The notes beneath the pieces were generated by a model. The model saw only the letters and a program-made list of their open reading frames with translations. It was not told the origin of the DNA and did no database searches. A program made the position numbers and the translations under genes. Below, in pieces: positions 12,968 through 27,700 of a stretch of DNA of 64,000 nt. Origin of the DNA: Acanthacorydalis orientalis (Eukaryota > Arthropoda > Insecta > Megaloptera > Corydalidae); NCBI GenBank assembly GCA_034766995.1, contig CM068318.1:304001-368000 (forward strand), written 5' to 3'. Numbering within the stretch: the stretch's first letter is position 1; each line of letters begins with the position of its first letter.

Positions 12968-14875
12968 TTGAAAAATCTTATCGATCTATACTTATACAAT
13001 CTCGAATGATTATCCACTTAAATAAAAACCATTAAGTATCATGAAGTACGCGAGAGAAACAGAACGTGTTTTCTATTTTTATTTAAACAACTTCATTTAT
13101 CTCTAGAGTCGACTGTTCGTTTTATACCCTGCGTTTAGCGCTTTATGAACTGTCGAGACTTTAACGTTCTTTACACAGACAATGATACTAAATAATTAGT
13201 GATTTACCCGATTCGTCTCGCATGAGTTCTACGTCCGTTTAGAATTTACGTTTTTTTTTAAAAAAAATCGTATCTTCTTCTATACGTTTCCAAAGTCATT
13301 CTCTTCGATGATAAAATTTAATCGTTCCATTTTTGAACGTTAATTAACACGGCAAACGAACGGTTTAAAAATATACAACGGATTTTGTTCTTTTCAGTTT
13401 TGTCTGTATCCGAAAATGTCATTCCGATTCTAATTCTCCTTATTTGTATTCTACAATTCTACACGTTCGTCGGAGTAAAGCACGTTCTCTTTAATCTCGA
13501 GTCATTCATATTCAACTCTGTATTCAAATAAAGCCAAGAAAAAAAAAACAGCTCCGCCCGACAGTAAAGATCAGCAGAGTGCGAGACCTCGTGCAGAGAC
13601 GAGCACGCTGCACCGTGTTGAAACTTGTGTGTTCCAATTAAGATCCGTTTCCAAATGTTACCAGAACTATTATCGAATGTCTATGAAACACTTTTCTCTC
13701 CACTCCGATTCAACAGACGCACCGATGGAAATCCATCGACAGTATCCAGACGAAAGTGTCATCTTTTGTTACTACATGACGTCATTTTTTTATATATATA
13801 TATATTATAAATAATAATTTTATGTTTTAATGTGCCTCCTTATTGTATTTAATTTAATATTATATTTTAAGCATTACGTGTTAATATGTCATTAAGCTAC
13901 ACAATTATATATTTTTCATTGTTCAGTGTAAGTGCGCATGAGTGTAATTATTTTTTATAATAAACAAATTTTTCTTAAATAAAATATCCAAAAATACAGT
14001 ACAAATCGTTCGACTTGTCTCTTCCTTCGCCGATACCTAATAGCCGCACATATGTGTATATGTAGAGTGTGAATACACGAGTGCGTGTGCGTGTGAACGC
14101 ATGTCTATTCGTGTAAAAGAGTTTGTAATGTTTTTTTTTTTTATAAACATTTTCGTACGATGTGGAAACCTGCGCATGTAAAAACGATCAGAGACACACT
14201 GCTGTACACGATAATAATGTGTGTTAAACAATTAGTCTGTCAGAACTGAAAATAATAATTAAAATAAGTTGAGAAATTGTATATTTTTTTTCTCGCTCGT
14301 CTAACGAAATCGGGACACGTGAACTAATGAGATAATTGTTTGTGTGTTAGTGTAATGCGCGCTGCAATGTACGCAATCCGATTTGAAAAGAGAATATTTT
14401 TGGAACATATCGACACGTTTCGACATCTCTGCGAAACACACATCTATTGTGTGTCCGCTTTTTAAAGAAAATCTATTGTGTGTGTGTGTGTGTTGATGTT
14501 AAGGTATAAAAGATTTGCAAGAAGAGTCGGTCGCGAAACTGTTGGATACATTCGTTTCGTTCGCAGATTTCGTTTCGATTCTTAGACTGGGGTGTTCAGT
14601 TTTCACAAAAACAATCGTTTCTGTTTACAGTGCGGCTGTCATTCGAGAAATGAGACAGCGATTCAAGGACCGCAATTACAGTTATTTGGTACTGCGGTTA
14701 AATTCATTTTCACTGGCGAAAAATTCAAATATCTCAAAAATTGTAAAATTGTGAAGAATACACGAAGACTATCTTCGATGGTTGGCTGGTTGTTTTTGGA
14801 CACGCCGACAACTAAAGACATTAATTCATTTCTTATTTTGAAAGATATGAACATTAAATGAATAAAAATGAATGT

Positions 14876-15031
14876 TCTGTTCGAATCCCTTGTGATCGTG
14901 TTGGAACGTTCAATGATTTGATGGTTGCTTAATTGTTCGGAGTTTAAGAGTGTGTCGACAACTAGGGGCATTAGCGCCCGAACACAAATATAAAAATACA
15001 CCCCATTTGGACACTCGAGTTCGAATAATCA
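14876..15031. repeat. Dispersed repeat, copy 2, with primer-binding-site-like sequence
   Basis: Diverged copy of 2831-3006. The same order of blocks is kept: AAGAGTGTGTC, then TAGCGCCCGAACACAAATATA split by one change from copy 1, then AAAATACACCCCATTT, then GAGTTCGAAT. It lacks about 12 bases in the left third and a CA run in the right third that copy 1 has. The TGG of the putative primer-binding site is TAG here. Confidence 0.7.
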
Positions 15032-18000
15032 CCCCCCTCCCTCATAGTTCGAACGCTAGTTAAACGCCTAGTTAAACATTAATCTCATTATATTTTACAA
15101 CAGCAGTTGGTTTTTGAAAAGTGGGAAATCGGTATGAAATTATGAGTAATGAGATTTAAATACATCATTTTTATTATAAGCTTTCGAATCGACACTGAAT
15201 TTAAACCAGTAAGAAATACGGATAAAAAATCCAATAATAAAATAACTAATATATTTTTACAAGTAGATAACATTTTCTTTGACATTTAGTTGCAGAATTT
15301 AGACAAACAACAGAAGCTGCCTATTTTAGTGTCATGGAAAATACTATTACTTTTACAAAAGAATTTTCGCTCCCCACAAATCGCACAGATATTTTTCTAA
15401 ACAAGATCTTCAATGAATAATTATCGAGTTGAAGTATATTATTATTGATCTCGATCAGACAACACGTACAAATAACATAAAAGTGCGTGTAATTAGTGGT
15501 TCGAGGATGATGGCACCGTAATCGAAATACGCATAAGCTGTCATCAAAATAACCAACCGTTTAACATTTTAATCATAGAAAAAAATGAATACAGTTTATG
15601 AGAATTGAAAATTCATTTGTGAAAGTGAATTGAGGGGACAACGCTAAAAAACTATATCTGTTGCGATCGTCTTCTAATTTGAAAACAAAACGTAATACGA
15701 TCTACTTTTGAAATGAATATTACATAAACTTAATTGAGACTGTTTTTAAATACGAAGCGGCTCCATACAGGGACAAAAACAACCGACAACGGTCGAACTA
15801 AAAATAATTAGTTCGCAAATGATATTTAGGTAACGACTTTCTATTCAGGTCACACGAATGATAAATAGCATTGTCTCGAACATAAAGCATCATTGTTGAA
15901 TATTCAACAACCAAAAAAAAAGAAACAGCACAACGATGTACTTTAAACAAGACTTGTTTCTAATTGAAAAAATTATTTTAAGTTAATGCAACCTCTGACA
16001 TTCGATCAAAAAAAATCATTTTGAATGAGCATATTCGAGTATCTGATATATACATATACATAGTATATAAGTCTTGTAAAACATTGAAATATATTCCATT
16101 TAACAGTTTGTTTACTGAATGAATTAAAAAAACGAAAATTTTTATCATGAAAAATTATAACATTCGAAAATACTAGAAAAATAAAATAGATTTTTCTTTA
16201 AAAAAAACCTGTAAATTTTAGAACCGTATGTGGAAATCCCGTGAGGTGAATGACAAATCACCTATTATTTAATGTAAGTTTTTGTTTATGACATCTAGAA
16301 GTCTCGACAGTACATAAACGATCACATCAATATTTTTTCTAAGTACTCTTCCCGTGTACTACTGATACGACGTAAATTCGAAACAGATCATCTTTCGATT
16401 ATAAAATTTATAAACAAGTATACACTAGCTTAATTGCGTACGTTCTAACAAGTCAATCGGATCGAGTACTATAACAAATAGTGACTGGCGACTAAAAAAA
16501 GTCTATATTTATTAAAAGTGCACTTATGTACTGAATACACTGAAGGTGATGCGAAGATACCGCACACGAAAATATTTGCATGACACAGCGTGAGAACTTG
16601 CCGCTTGTCTAATAATATTTGTAGTGAAAGTGCTCGCTTGCATGCGTGGTGTATAATGCGAGTCTCCGACAAGGAACAGTTTATTATAACACCAGGAGCG
16701 TGTGCGCGCGGGACCGTTTATTTGGTTTCAGTTGAAACGACGGCAACGATACGGTTCGGTTCATGAAGACCTGCGATCGATCGACTGATTCTTTTAATGG
16801 TACAGAAATGTAGAAAATTTAAGAATGAAATGAAATATTCGTCGACGGCTCTATTACGAATAAGAAATATATATATTTAACGAATATATGAATCATTATT
16901 TGTTTAAATTTCTCTCGTCGCGTTGAATTTTGATAAAAGTACATAAGAAAAACCTCAGTTTCACGAATTTTCACTCATTGCACTGATCTCGAAACAATTT
17001 TCCGATCGAAAATATTCAACAAATGTTTATCGGGCCAGGAGGGTTCGTGGCTCAAGAAATCGCACAACAGAAGTGTTCGATATTTTCCAGTTCGAAGAGT
17101 GGTCGACATCTGTTTATGAAAAAGGCGATATTGAATGAAACAAGAAAATGTAATATTTGAAGTTGATAGCTCGGCTGATTTATAGTCATTACACGAAAGA
17201 TTAATTCAATTATTTACAGAAATTAACGAGTCGCATGAATATGTATTTTTTATAAGTTTTTAGAGAAGACTTGCTATATTATAGAAGTGTGCGCATTGAT
17301 TCAGAAAACTTCTCATAATTTACATAAGCTCTCGCACAGAAATGTCACGAATTTCAAAAATGAAGACGGTCCGGTGATCCGATATGATTTTATGTGAACA
17401 TTTTAATGTTCTGGAAGACAGCGAGACAATTTCTCAATCATAAAAACGAATCCGAAAAGTAAGATACGCTTTCGATTTCTCTTCCTTATCGAAAATCAGA
17501 AGAGGCTCTCGACTCCCTTTATCTTTTATCGTTCGTTTCGTTTAACGCAAGGACGCATCGAACCGTTTTAAAATATCGAAAAGAAGTCCCATCTGTCGCG
17601 CAACGTGTTATTTTATGAGAATGTACGCACCTCCATGTACCGCGCTCCTGGCATTTCACCCGAAGACATCACATGTTACAGATGAAACAGTAAACCTAAT
17701 ATTGCATAACGACTACATATTATAGTTATTGAATATTTATTACGATTATCGTAAATGTTGTAAACGTTTACGATGACTCGGTCGTTATTCTATGTTCGCC
17801 TGAAGCTACACTCGTTATCGACAGACGTACAAACATGCCATAGTGTCACACTCGAAGTAGGTAAAAAAAAAGAGTATAAGATAAGTTAATTAAACGTAGC
17901 GTGATCAAAATATCAAAAAGTCTACGAAATCATCATCAAAATTAAAATAACACTCTTTGTTTTGCATTGATTCCGGAAATGTTAAAAATAAATCTTCTGT

Positions 18001-19600
18001 TGTACCTTTTTCTATACGTATTTTAAACATATAATTCGAACATTTTAATTATGAATGGTTGTTCAATCCCATTGTGACCGTATATACGTTCTTAATCAAA
18101 CCGGCAACTCGATTCTGTATCAATGCAATTCTATATAATGAAAAAAGGAAACATTTCAAGCCCATATCCTTCTCAAAATATAACATGCTTCCTTTTTAAA
18201 TGCTCTTTTACGTATTTTTATCTACGCAAAGAAAATGCACTGAAATAAAATGGCACTTGAATGATATTTCCTAGTTCTGTGAGATTCCTGTAGGTCACAT
18301 GCGAGTTCGTTTATTGATTGGTTTCGTTTTCTATTACTTTCAGGTAGATTTTAGAGTTCAAAATTTACTTAAAGATAACAAGAGCTGTAAACACAGTTGA
18401 AAAAGAAACTAATTCATTCGTTTAATTCAGAGTTAGATATAACAATTATCAATAATGTATATAGGGAAACATTATAAGATGGTGTGTGTATATATGTATA
18501 TATATATATACATATAATTTCACTATTACATAATTAAATGAATTTTTGTTCTTGTAAACTTTACAAAAAAATTACTAATGTAACATTTGTTGAAAAAAGC
18601 CCACAAATTCAAATAAAAAATATATATCAATATATATCAACGAAGTATAAAATTGAAAATAAAGAACAGAATTTGTATGCAACTATAACTTCAGTACTGT
18701 GTACAATTGTAGAATGTCAGGTATACTTAATGTATTTTAAAAGATAAATATATCATATCATTGTTTGTATTTCGGTTTTTTTAATCTCCCGGAATAGCAA
18801 AAAAACCATCCCTCAAATCCCACAATCCCAAACGATCACACACAATCCTCATCTACATCGTTGGATCAAACATCTTGTAATATAGATGTCGGAACGATGT
18901 CGAGAAAAGCAAATATGTTGTGCAAACACTTGTAATAAATAAAATTCGTTTTAAATTGAATTTTGTTTGTAAATTTCTATGTATATTTTTAAAAAGAATA
19001 TTTGATTTATAAACACATCTTTATATATATATATATTACGTGAATATTCTACTAGAATAACAATTTGACTAACATTCGAAATATTGTTTTGTAACAAAAA
19101 TTTCGAAAATTTTTTTACACTTAAACACACGACTGTTATTTATTCGTAAGTAAATATATGACAGTCATCCAGACAATTATAACATCTCCTAAGAACAGAA
19201 TTTTAATTAGGATTGTACTTTATTCCTTGATTACGATCTCTTTCATTATACTTTTTGATTATATTTGAAATGTGTCTCTACTTAGAAATTAAAAACAGTA
19301 CATTTTCTTTGACCCATGAAGTACAAATTCAGAAAATTATAAATTCTTAGACAATAGTTAGTTGGATTATTTCATTATTTGATAAACTGCCTGTTTTTTT
19401 TTTGAAACGGACGTGAAGTTATTCTAAATAACTAAAAGTATATAAGTTTAAATTGAATTCGTGTAAAAGTATTGCCAGGTTGAATTTCAGTCTATTTTTT
19501 TAAGTACACATTCTACTTGAAATAACGATTTTTAAAGATATCACAGAGAGATAGATTTTCAAATATTTTTATACGATTTAACAGAACTGGATGAACTGAA

Positions 19601-19603
<3 letters not shown>

Positions 19604-19650
<47 letters not shown>
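19604..19650. repeat. (AT)n microsatellite
   Basis: Uninterrupted AT array of about 47 bases in intergenic DNA. Confidence 0.95.
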
Positions 19651-19657
<7 letters not shown>

Positions 19658-20691
19658 GGAACCCTGTTACTTCATATAATTTTTGTTACATTTATTGTAT
19701 TCGAATCAAGATGCTCAGAGTTTTAATAAAACGAGAAATAGTTTTTTTTCAGTCAATTAGATTAAATGATTATAATAATTCATTTACTTGGTCAAAAGTA
19801 GTAAAATTATATAAACTTTTCAGTTATTCATATTTTAAATGTGTACACTAATTCAATACTTGGAAAAAAATATAAACAACAGATATACATTGAATTAAAT
19901 AGATTTGGAACACAATATGATGAATAGTTAATTTCACTGTTAATAATATTTATTTATACCGATGTTTTTTTGAATTTCTGTATAGATATAATTATAGAAT
20001 ACCCATTTTTTTTCTATTTATGATTTATTACTTCTTCTAACAGTTATCAAATATTTACGGTGGCTCGCGAAGAAAATCGTACAAGAATTTATAAATTACT
20101 TATCTGTATACAAATCGTGCACTAAGTGCACTGATTATATAAATATTCTTCTATTTATCTATTTTAACGAACTCTAAGGAATGACAGAAAACTTTTCGAA
20201 TTGATTTGTTTAAAATATAATACAAATATCTCTACAGCATTTCACAAAAACGTCTGGAATATAAATAAAGTGTGTTAAATTTAATAGTTTTGAGTTTTAT
20301 ATTATTTTTTAGATTTTTACACTAATTCAACTATCTCTCTCTCTCTCTATATATATATAAAACGTTTTTCAATAAAGGATCAAGATTTTTTCCAGAATTT
20401 TCTTTGTTTATTATAAGATGAACAAATAATTCACGTGTGGGAGAAAATGGAACTTATACATGTCTATGAATATGTTTTTCGTCTATTTTAAAATTAGAGA
20501 AGAAGAAGAAAATAGCAAGAAACTATTTTCAAGAAATCATAAGGAGTATTCGTTTATAAATATTTTTTTAAATAAAGGACAACAATCTAACATTTTCAAA
20601 CTCTATACTATGCGAATCTGTGAATATTTAAAAAAAATAACAGCACAGTTATATTTTGAGATCATTCCTCCATACATATATACACACACAC

Positions 20692-20727
<36 letters not shown>
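20692..20727. repeat. (AT)n microsatellite
   Basis: AT array preceded by a short CA run (20681-20692). Confidence 0.9.
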
Positions 20728-20730
<3 letters not shown>

Positions 20731-22173
20731 TATTTATAAATTTCGACACAATCGAACGAAAACGTCGATAAATAATCGTACAAAAGTCCATGTGCACCAT
20801 CATCAAGGCTATATGAAATTGTTCTAGTCGAATGTCCGACAATTTGCAACGATCTCAAAGCAATTTATCAGTCGTACAAAACAAAAAGATTAATCGAGCC
20901 TCAGAGCGAACTATTTACATCTCTGCCGTACACCAATTAGTCATGTTGTTGTATGAGCATGAGCTCGGATATTTTCATTCCGAAATCAATTTACAATATT
21001 GTGAAATCGTTGTTCTACTAATCAACTAGAAAAACAGCCGAGATATGCTAACGTTGTGAACAGTGTTACATCTGACCGAGCGCTATAGAAGTGCCGGATT
21101 GCACGAGGGTCAGTTCTACTCGAAATAATCGTATCGTTTTCAAATTAGAGAAATTATTCCATTCTCTTATAGGAAAAAAAAATACAAAACCATAGACAGA
21201 GTCCCACGTCAGTTTATGACAACGAATTCGTCATAACGATTCAATCGGGTACAGATTCGAATTTCTTTCTGAAAAATCGTTTGCAAAACTTCCCACCTAC
21301 ACATTTGCATATGATACGAATGACGTTTTTTTCTTTTTTAAAAAAAAAAAACAACAATTTGTCTTATTTCTTGTTTACTGTTTCGCATGCAGCATGTCGT
21401 ACAATATTTATAATAATAGATTTTTTTCTTAATTAGATCGTGAAACATGTTACAAGGCCACGAATAAAAGGTCGAATGACGAACATTAAACTCATGATTC
21501 GAACGATCGGTATTACACTTCATTAAAGGTAACGATTACAAAAGAGGCGCGTTCAACGAGATCTCAAAATCGTGAAGACCCGGACGAGAGCGACGACGTA
21601 TCCGTTTATTATTTCATATCTGCTGAACGATAAAAATCAGTAGGCAAAACAGTAAATGTGGTGCTCGCGTGGTGCTGATCACACGGCCACATGATTAGCT
21701 ACGACTGCGTCGGTTCGGCCTTCGCGAGTTCTTATATTTTCTATTCCATGTGCCCGCGCATCGCACCGATTAATTATGAAATGGATTTATTGTACACGCG
21801 AGGTGAAAAATACGTACGATTTAATTACATGAAGCGACACAATCGAGCTGCAGTCTCAGTCACGCATGTAACGAGTTGTGTCATCTCTGGTGAACTGCTC
21901 TTCTCCATCGCCGCTGCACATTGCAAACATTGTGCAAACCTAGTCAAGTTATTAATGGGATGCAACGTATTTGCAAAACAAATTACCATACGAATTCACA
22001 TTATTACTATTAACTCATTCATCTTATTTTTATAAGTCACTGCGTTCACGTTATGCTTCATGTTCGAGATCGTCATGTTCCATTTTTTTTCTTTTTGAGC
22101 AATGCATCGTTACAGTAATAACTTTGACACGATGATCATGATTTGACAGTAACGGTCCAATGTTAATGTTGCA

Positions 22174-22243
<70 letters not shown>
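22174..22243. repeat. (AT)n microsatellite
   Basis: About 70 bases of AT with one C interruption near the left end. Confidence 0.95.
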
Positions 22244-22246
<3 letters not shown>

Positions 22247-22643
22247 AGTATATAAATGCAGTGCGCAGCGAGTAAAGATGCGAAATGAATTTAAATTGAA
22301 ACATTTAACGATAACATCTATATTAAGATTTATAATTCTGTTTCAACGATGTGCAGGAATTCAGGTATAAAAATATGTTACTTCATATAACTTTCTTTGA
22401 AGAGACGCTCATAAAGATATTCTTGAAGATTGGAACGAACGGCAGTTTTGGCCATATTAAGAAAGTAGAGTAGTGTTTACACACTGCACTGTATGTACAG
22501 GGAGAACACGCACGTGCGTCCGAATCGCCGTTCAATGCGAACGCGAAAATTACGAGTGCCTAATCTTATGCCGAGTTCGTTTAGAATTCAGTCCGGAAAA
22601 ATTTAAAATTTGTCTTGGCGATCGAAAGAAGTCTTCTGCGTCG

Positions 22644-22674
<31 letters not shown>

Positions 22675-24293
22675 AAACTCGAACGATTTCTCCTTACATG
22701 TTCTTTCAATTATAACTCCGCGCCGACAAGATGCAAATGTTTCGAGTACTTTTTTTAGAAAATTATATTAAAACGAGATACATATTTGTCAGTCGGTGAT
22801 TTGATTAAAAATTCTTTATTAAAAAAAAACCGAACTAACGATTTCCTCCATACGTATGAAACATCGAAATAGATGGATAATTAAATATCAATCATCCGAT
22901 ATCCAGAAGATTAATCATCTAGAATCACGAAATACGCCATAATTTGTTTATATCTGAATCCGATTGATTGATTGCATTACTGATAACATTTCCTGACATC
23001 TCTATTATACCTGATCGGCTCGGAAAATAATATACGCTTTTAAAATCTTAAGAATGTGCATTTCTGACGGTATTCGTCTTTATAGACCATCCGAGTGTCC
23101 GTTTTCTACGGAGAGTGTGAACGTGCTGAACCGGTAGTAGAGAAAAGACACACGAATCATCTAAAGAGATGAAAACAATCAACACAACGCATCAACGAGA
23201 CCGCAGATATAAAAACATACAATTATAATTTTAAGAATGTATCGAATACGAAGTATTAGACGAGTAGATAATATTAGAAATGTCCAAAACACGAAATTTA
23301 AAATTATACGGACGTTGTAAACAGTGAAATAAATCATAAGTGACATAAACGACAGATCCAGTCGTGAACTTGAACATAGAAATACGTCTCCCTTTTCTAG
23401 CGATCATTTGTTAACAGTATTATTTATTAGGGCAGTTTTGTTATCGTGCAATTATCTTTAATTCGACGAAACAATTGCTTTGTGAGTAAACGACGTTTTC
23501 TGTCTATAGAAATTAATAAAAGATACTTAAACATCAAAAAACAAAATAAATAAATATGTACTTCACTTACGGACAGTCAGTCTTTTCAATTATGGTAGTT
23601 AATGTCTTCCTTCGAATATTAAAGAGCCAACACTACATACGAGAATTAATCGTGTGAAATCATGGTTTGTAAGATGAAAGTTGTGTAAACCAGAATGACT
23701 TACAAGATGACCAAAAATAGTGCGTGTCTGTGTGTGTGTGTGTGCGTGCGCGAGAGAGAGAGAGGAAGGAAAAGCTTTGTACGTCTTATAAAATTCTATA
23801 GAAATTTCATTATCATTTACCTCGAATTTCACTACATTTGCCGAGCCTAGCGACTCAATGAAAGTCGAGAGATAATTTTCAATTAATTACATCTCATCTC
23901 CATAAAACGGTACGGTGAATCCTAATGAAGTTTCATAAGAGAAATCCTCGTTCATAAATTATATGCGCAGATCTTTTTTCAAATCATTAGTATTTTTTAA
24001 AATATTATTTACAGTTCTACTCGAAAATGTGTATTTTTTCCCGAAACAGAGTACAAAAAACAGAAAGATCAAACTGTAATTTCTCTCAAACGATGTAATG
24101 GAGAGTTGAAAAACTTTTACAATTAAATTCGGGATAAACTAAACTGACACTTCTTCGTACCACTCGACCATGTCGAAAACTTATTAAAATTTAGATAAAT
24201 AATAAACAATTTTCAAAATAACACTCACCGATTGATTCGTTTCGATGGCTAATGGCGACGAAGCTATTTCAATGTGCAACTGTAAAAAAAATA

Positions 24294-24317
24294 TATGTAT
24301 GTATGTATGTATGTATA
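24294..24317. repeat. (GTAT)n tetranucleotide repeat
   Basis: Five to six copies of a GTAT unit. Confidence 0.9.
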
Positions 24318-24397
24318 AACTCTTGGCCTAACAAAAAATAAAAATTATTTTACAGGGAACAATACTTTTAAGCCACAGTTCAGTCTTGGAACTGAAG

Positions 24398-24712
24398 CTA
24401 AATTCAATTCCACAGACGATTTTTTTTTCTCATTCAACAAACCATACATTTTTTCCGATCAAAAATGTTCAATAAATATTTCTTGACATTTTTGATCAAT
24501 ATTCATTTATTGAATATTTTTGATTGGCAGACCCGCACCCTGTCGAATAGAAAATCTAGATTGATTTTTCCGTACTTTGATGCCCGGAAGATGTAGGCAT
24601 CGCCATCGGAATACACAGAAGCGACAATCAAAATTGATCAACGATGACTAATCGAAACTCGATTAGAATTTTTTTTACGCTTTGTGGAGTCAGTGAAAAG
24701 TTAATGCGTGAA
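24398..24712. repeat. MITE-like palindromic element
   Basis: The left part reads inward as ATTCAATTCCACAG, CATACATTTTTTCC, then GATCAAAAATGTTCAATAAA. The right part carries the reverse pattern in degenerate form: TTTTTTTACGCTTTGTGG, then GTGAAAAGTT. The order of blocks matches the other copies at 35569-35872 and 38695-38925. A further left-half copy lies at about 24802-24900. No open frame is present, so it is a non-autonomous repeat. Confidence 0.5.
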
Positions 24713-27700
24713 ACATATTTTTTTGATATTTGAAAAACGCCAAACAACATTCAAGATAAGCGATTTGAATCAACAAAAAGTTGGAAAGAAGTCTGTAAGA
24801 TCACTTCTATTTTCATCCCACAAAACCACACAGCAAAATGTTTCGATCAAACGTGTTCAATAAATCATTATTGATTATTCTCGATACAGACAAATCTCGA
24901 ATTTAAAATGAAATTATTTTCAAAATGACATCCGGAATAAGTAAGATGATTATTTAAAAAATAACTTCAATGATATTGTTCATGACTTGCTTAGTCGAAT
25001 TTCGACGTGATTTTAATAAAATGTCTGTTTTCAAATCGATATTTTAAAATGCTTTTCTGAAACTAAAAGCGTTCAATAAAAAATACATTTATCTTCGCAT
25101 ACATATATGCAAACGTGTGGTGTTTATGCGCCGTCGTGTTTTTTTAAAAACCAGAAAAATATATGTGAAAAAATTGCATAACGCAACCTGCATGTGAAGA
25201 TGAAGCTGCTCATTAGCGCATCAGCCTATTATCTCAATACACACAGTGTGTAACATATGAGAACCGACGATCATAATGTTCCAGTCGCACAAGAGTACGA
25301 TCAATAATAAATCAGCGTTAATGACTGATATATGGTATCGGCAGTGATTTAACGTACGTCATTACTGCGCTCTGCTAGATCCGCGACTCCTACGAAAGGA
25401 TCTACATCGACATGTACACGTTAGCGTGTGCTCATCACATTACAAAACAGCGAATCTGTTCGATTTAGATATTGTGAACGTTGACTGGATTTCACCGCAA
25501 CGATTATTCGCTGCATGCATGCACGGAACGATATTGTCAATTGAGAGATGTTTTCAAAGTCGCTGTAGATTTTCTCAGTCTTCATTTCAACACAGGCGAT
25601 CGGCTTTATCGGAACGAGCTTTCGTTAAAAAGCATTCATCCATAAATCCGCGAGTTTAAGAAGAACAGTTCGTGTTTGAAGATTATTTATTTGATAAAAT
25701 CAATTATTCGCAAAGAAAGTGAAATTACTCTGATCAAAAAATATAGAATCATTCTTACAACAGTGACATGTTAAATTATTATAAGAGGGAATGCACTTTA
25801 AATAAATAATATTATGAAATTTCCAAAAGATATTTTTACAAAAAAAAATCCGTTTTTTAAAGATATTCTCAGCGATCTAAACACGGCAATCGCTACCCAA
25901 ATTTGCATAAGCAACAGTCGAAAATGATCTCGATAAAGATTTACAGAACAGTTCTGATCAGAAAATATTTTTACGGTTTGTAGGGGAAAAATTGCGATAA
26001 AAGATTGCGGTAAACTATTTCCATCGTTCTAAATTCAGTAATCGTTTTTTTATAATTTCACTAAATTTGTCCTCCCTTTCCTCCTTTATTCATTGATGCT
26101 CTTTTTCAAAAAAGAATAATTTTCTACATTCTAATGTATCTTTGTTAAATATTTTTGTTTATTCATTATACAAATATATTTTCTAACTTACAATTTAGCA
26201 TAAGGAATACATTAGAAAGAGTAATAAAAATTGACATTTTTAATAAAAAAATACTACATGTTTGTAACAGATCCGATTAAGTAAATAATAAAACTGATAA
26301 TTGACAGGCAATATCATTTTATTTTAAAAAAATGTGTCGAATTTCTTAAGATTTTCTCAATTTATTTCATTGCGGGAAATATATGAAAATATATTTAAAT
26401 ATATTAGGAAATATATAAATATATTCTAAATGGGAAAATATACGACAATATATTGATTGAGATCGAATTTTTAGTTTCAATAGGTTTCTAAGCACCGTCG
26501 AACTTTCAAAAAGAAGTATCGAAAAAATACATTTAATAATACTTCAGCGATTTCAGTTTTATAAAATTTTGGGCTTTATATATGTATATTTGTACAGAGT
26601 TTAAATTAGATAAAATTTATCAAAAAGGCTAACTGAGTAATAGCCAATGTTAATCGAAATCTTTTCAGTTTACCGCATCTGGTAAGAGATTTCAATGCGC
26701 AATGAGACGTTAAGCTTGTTACTTCGGTGTCTGTCTGTCTGTCTCGAAGATGTTTTCCAGGATAATAAACATAAATAGGATCGATAATAACTATTGCATA
26801 TGTACTATTCGTTATTATAACCCATCGCTGAATCGACGAATTCTTCGAATTAAAAGTTCCCCTGAATTGTTAAAAATATTTTAATTAGATTCTAAAAGAC
26901 CGTTCAAAATAAAAAAAAAAAAACGATCCCACCCGGTTCACTGTTCATATTTTCACTTTACCCGCGGCCAAGTGAATTCTCTGATCGAGTGTGTACGATG
27001 AAAACAGTGAGTTAATAGTCAAAGGTAGTGTGCGAGCAATCTAGGCAAAAAAGTATAACATGAAATGTGGATCGTGCATCAGGAGCAAACTCTCTATTTC
27101 ACGACAACACACGGACCGCGCGAGCGCATCCAGCGCGCGTCGTACATTTAAAAAAAAATGTATCTATTACACATCGTATTGTATCATGCGACCAGTGGTA
27201 CTGAAAATGCGAGAATGTACACTCACGATGCCGGATACAGTCGCGCTAGAATAGAATGTATGAAACATTAATACGGTTTCTCGTAGACATTGAGTGTTAC
27301 TTGTTTTTTAAATAAATAAACAATCACGATGGATCGGTCACAAAGGAAACTAATCGCTCGAAATGTAAGAGATAGAGCGGCAATAATGAAAATGTCAATT
27401 GGATTTTTCCTCATTCTCCATTGGAATGAAACTATTTATTCGTGGGATTTAAAAATCGCAATGAAAATATATCTCATTCTGTACGAGTTATAAATACTGT
27501 CAATTACACTTTTTTTTTAATCCAGAATAAGGACGAATTACATTCTATTAAACGACTAATTCTAATCTAAAATTGAACAGCTTTAAGAAACGTTTTTTAC
27601 TTGATTGTATGGTTAATAAAAAAATACACGTACATATTCGATCATATATCCGATTCTAAATAAAAAAGAAAGATTTTACAAAAACTATACGAATTGAAAT

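Noticed and set aside
22051..22304. Tyr-Ile repeat proteins over AT arrays, here and near 47355-47766, 51842-52173 and 53226-53465
   Set aside because: They are only translations of AT microsatellites.
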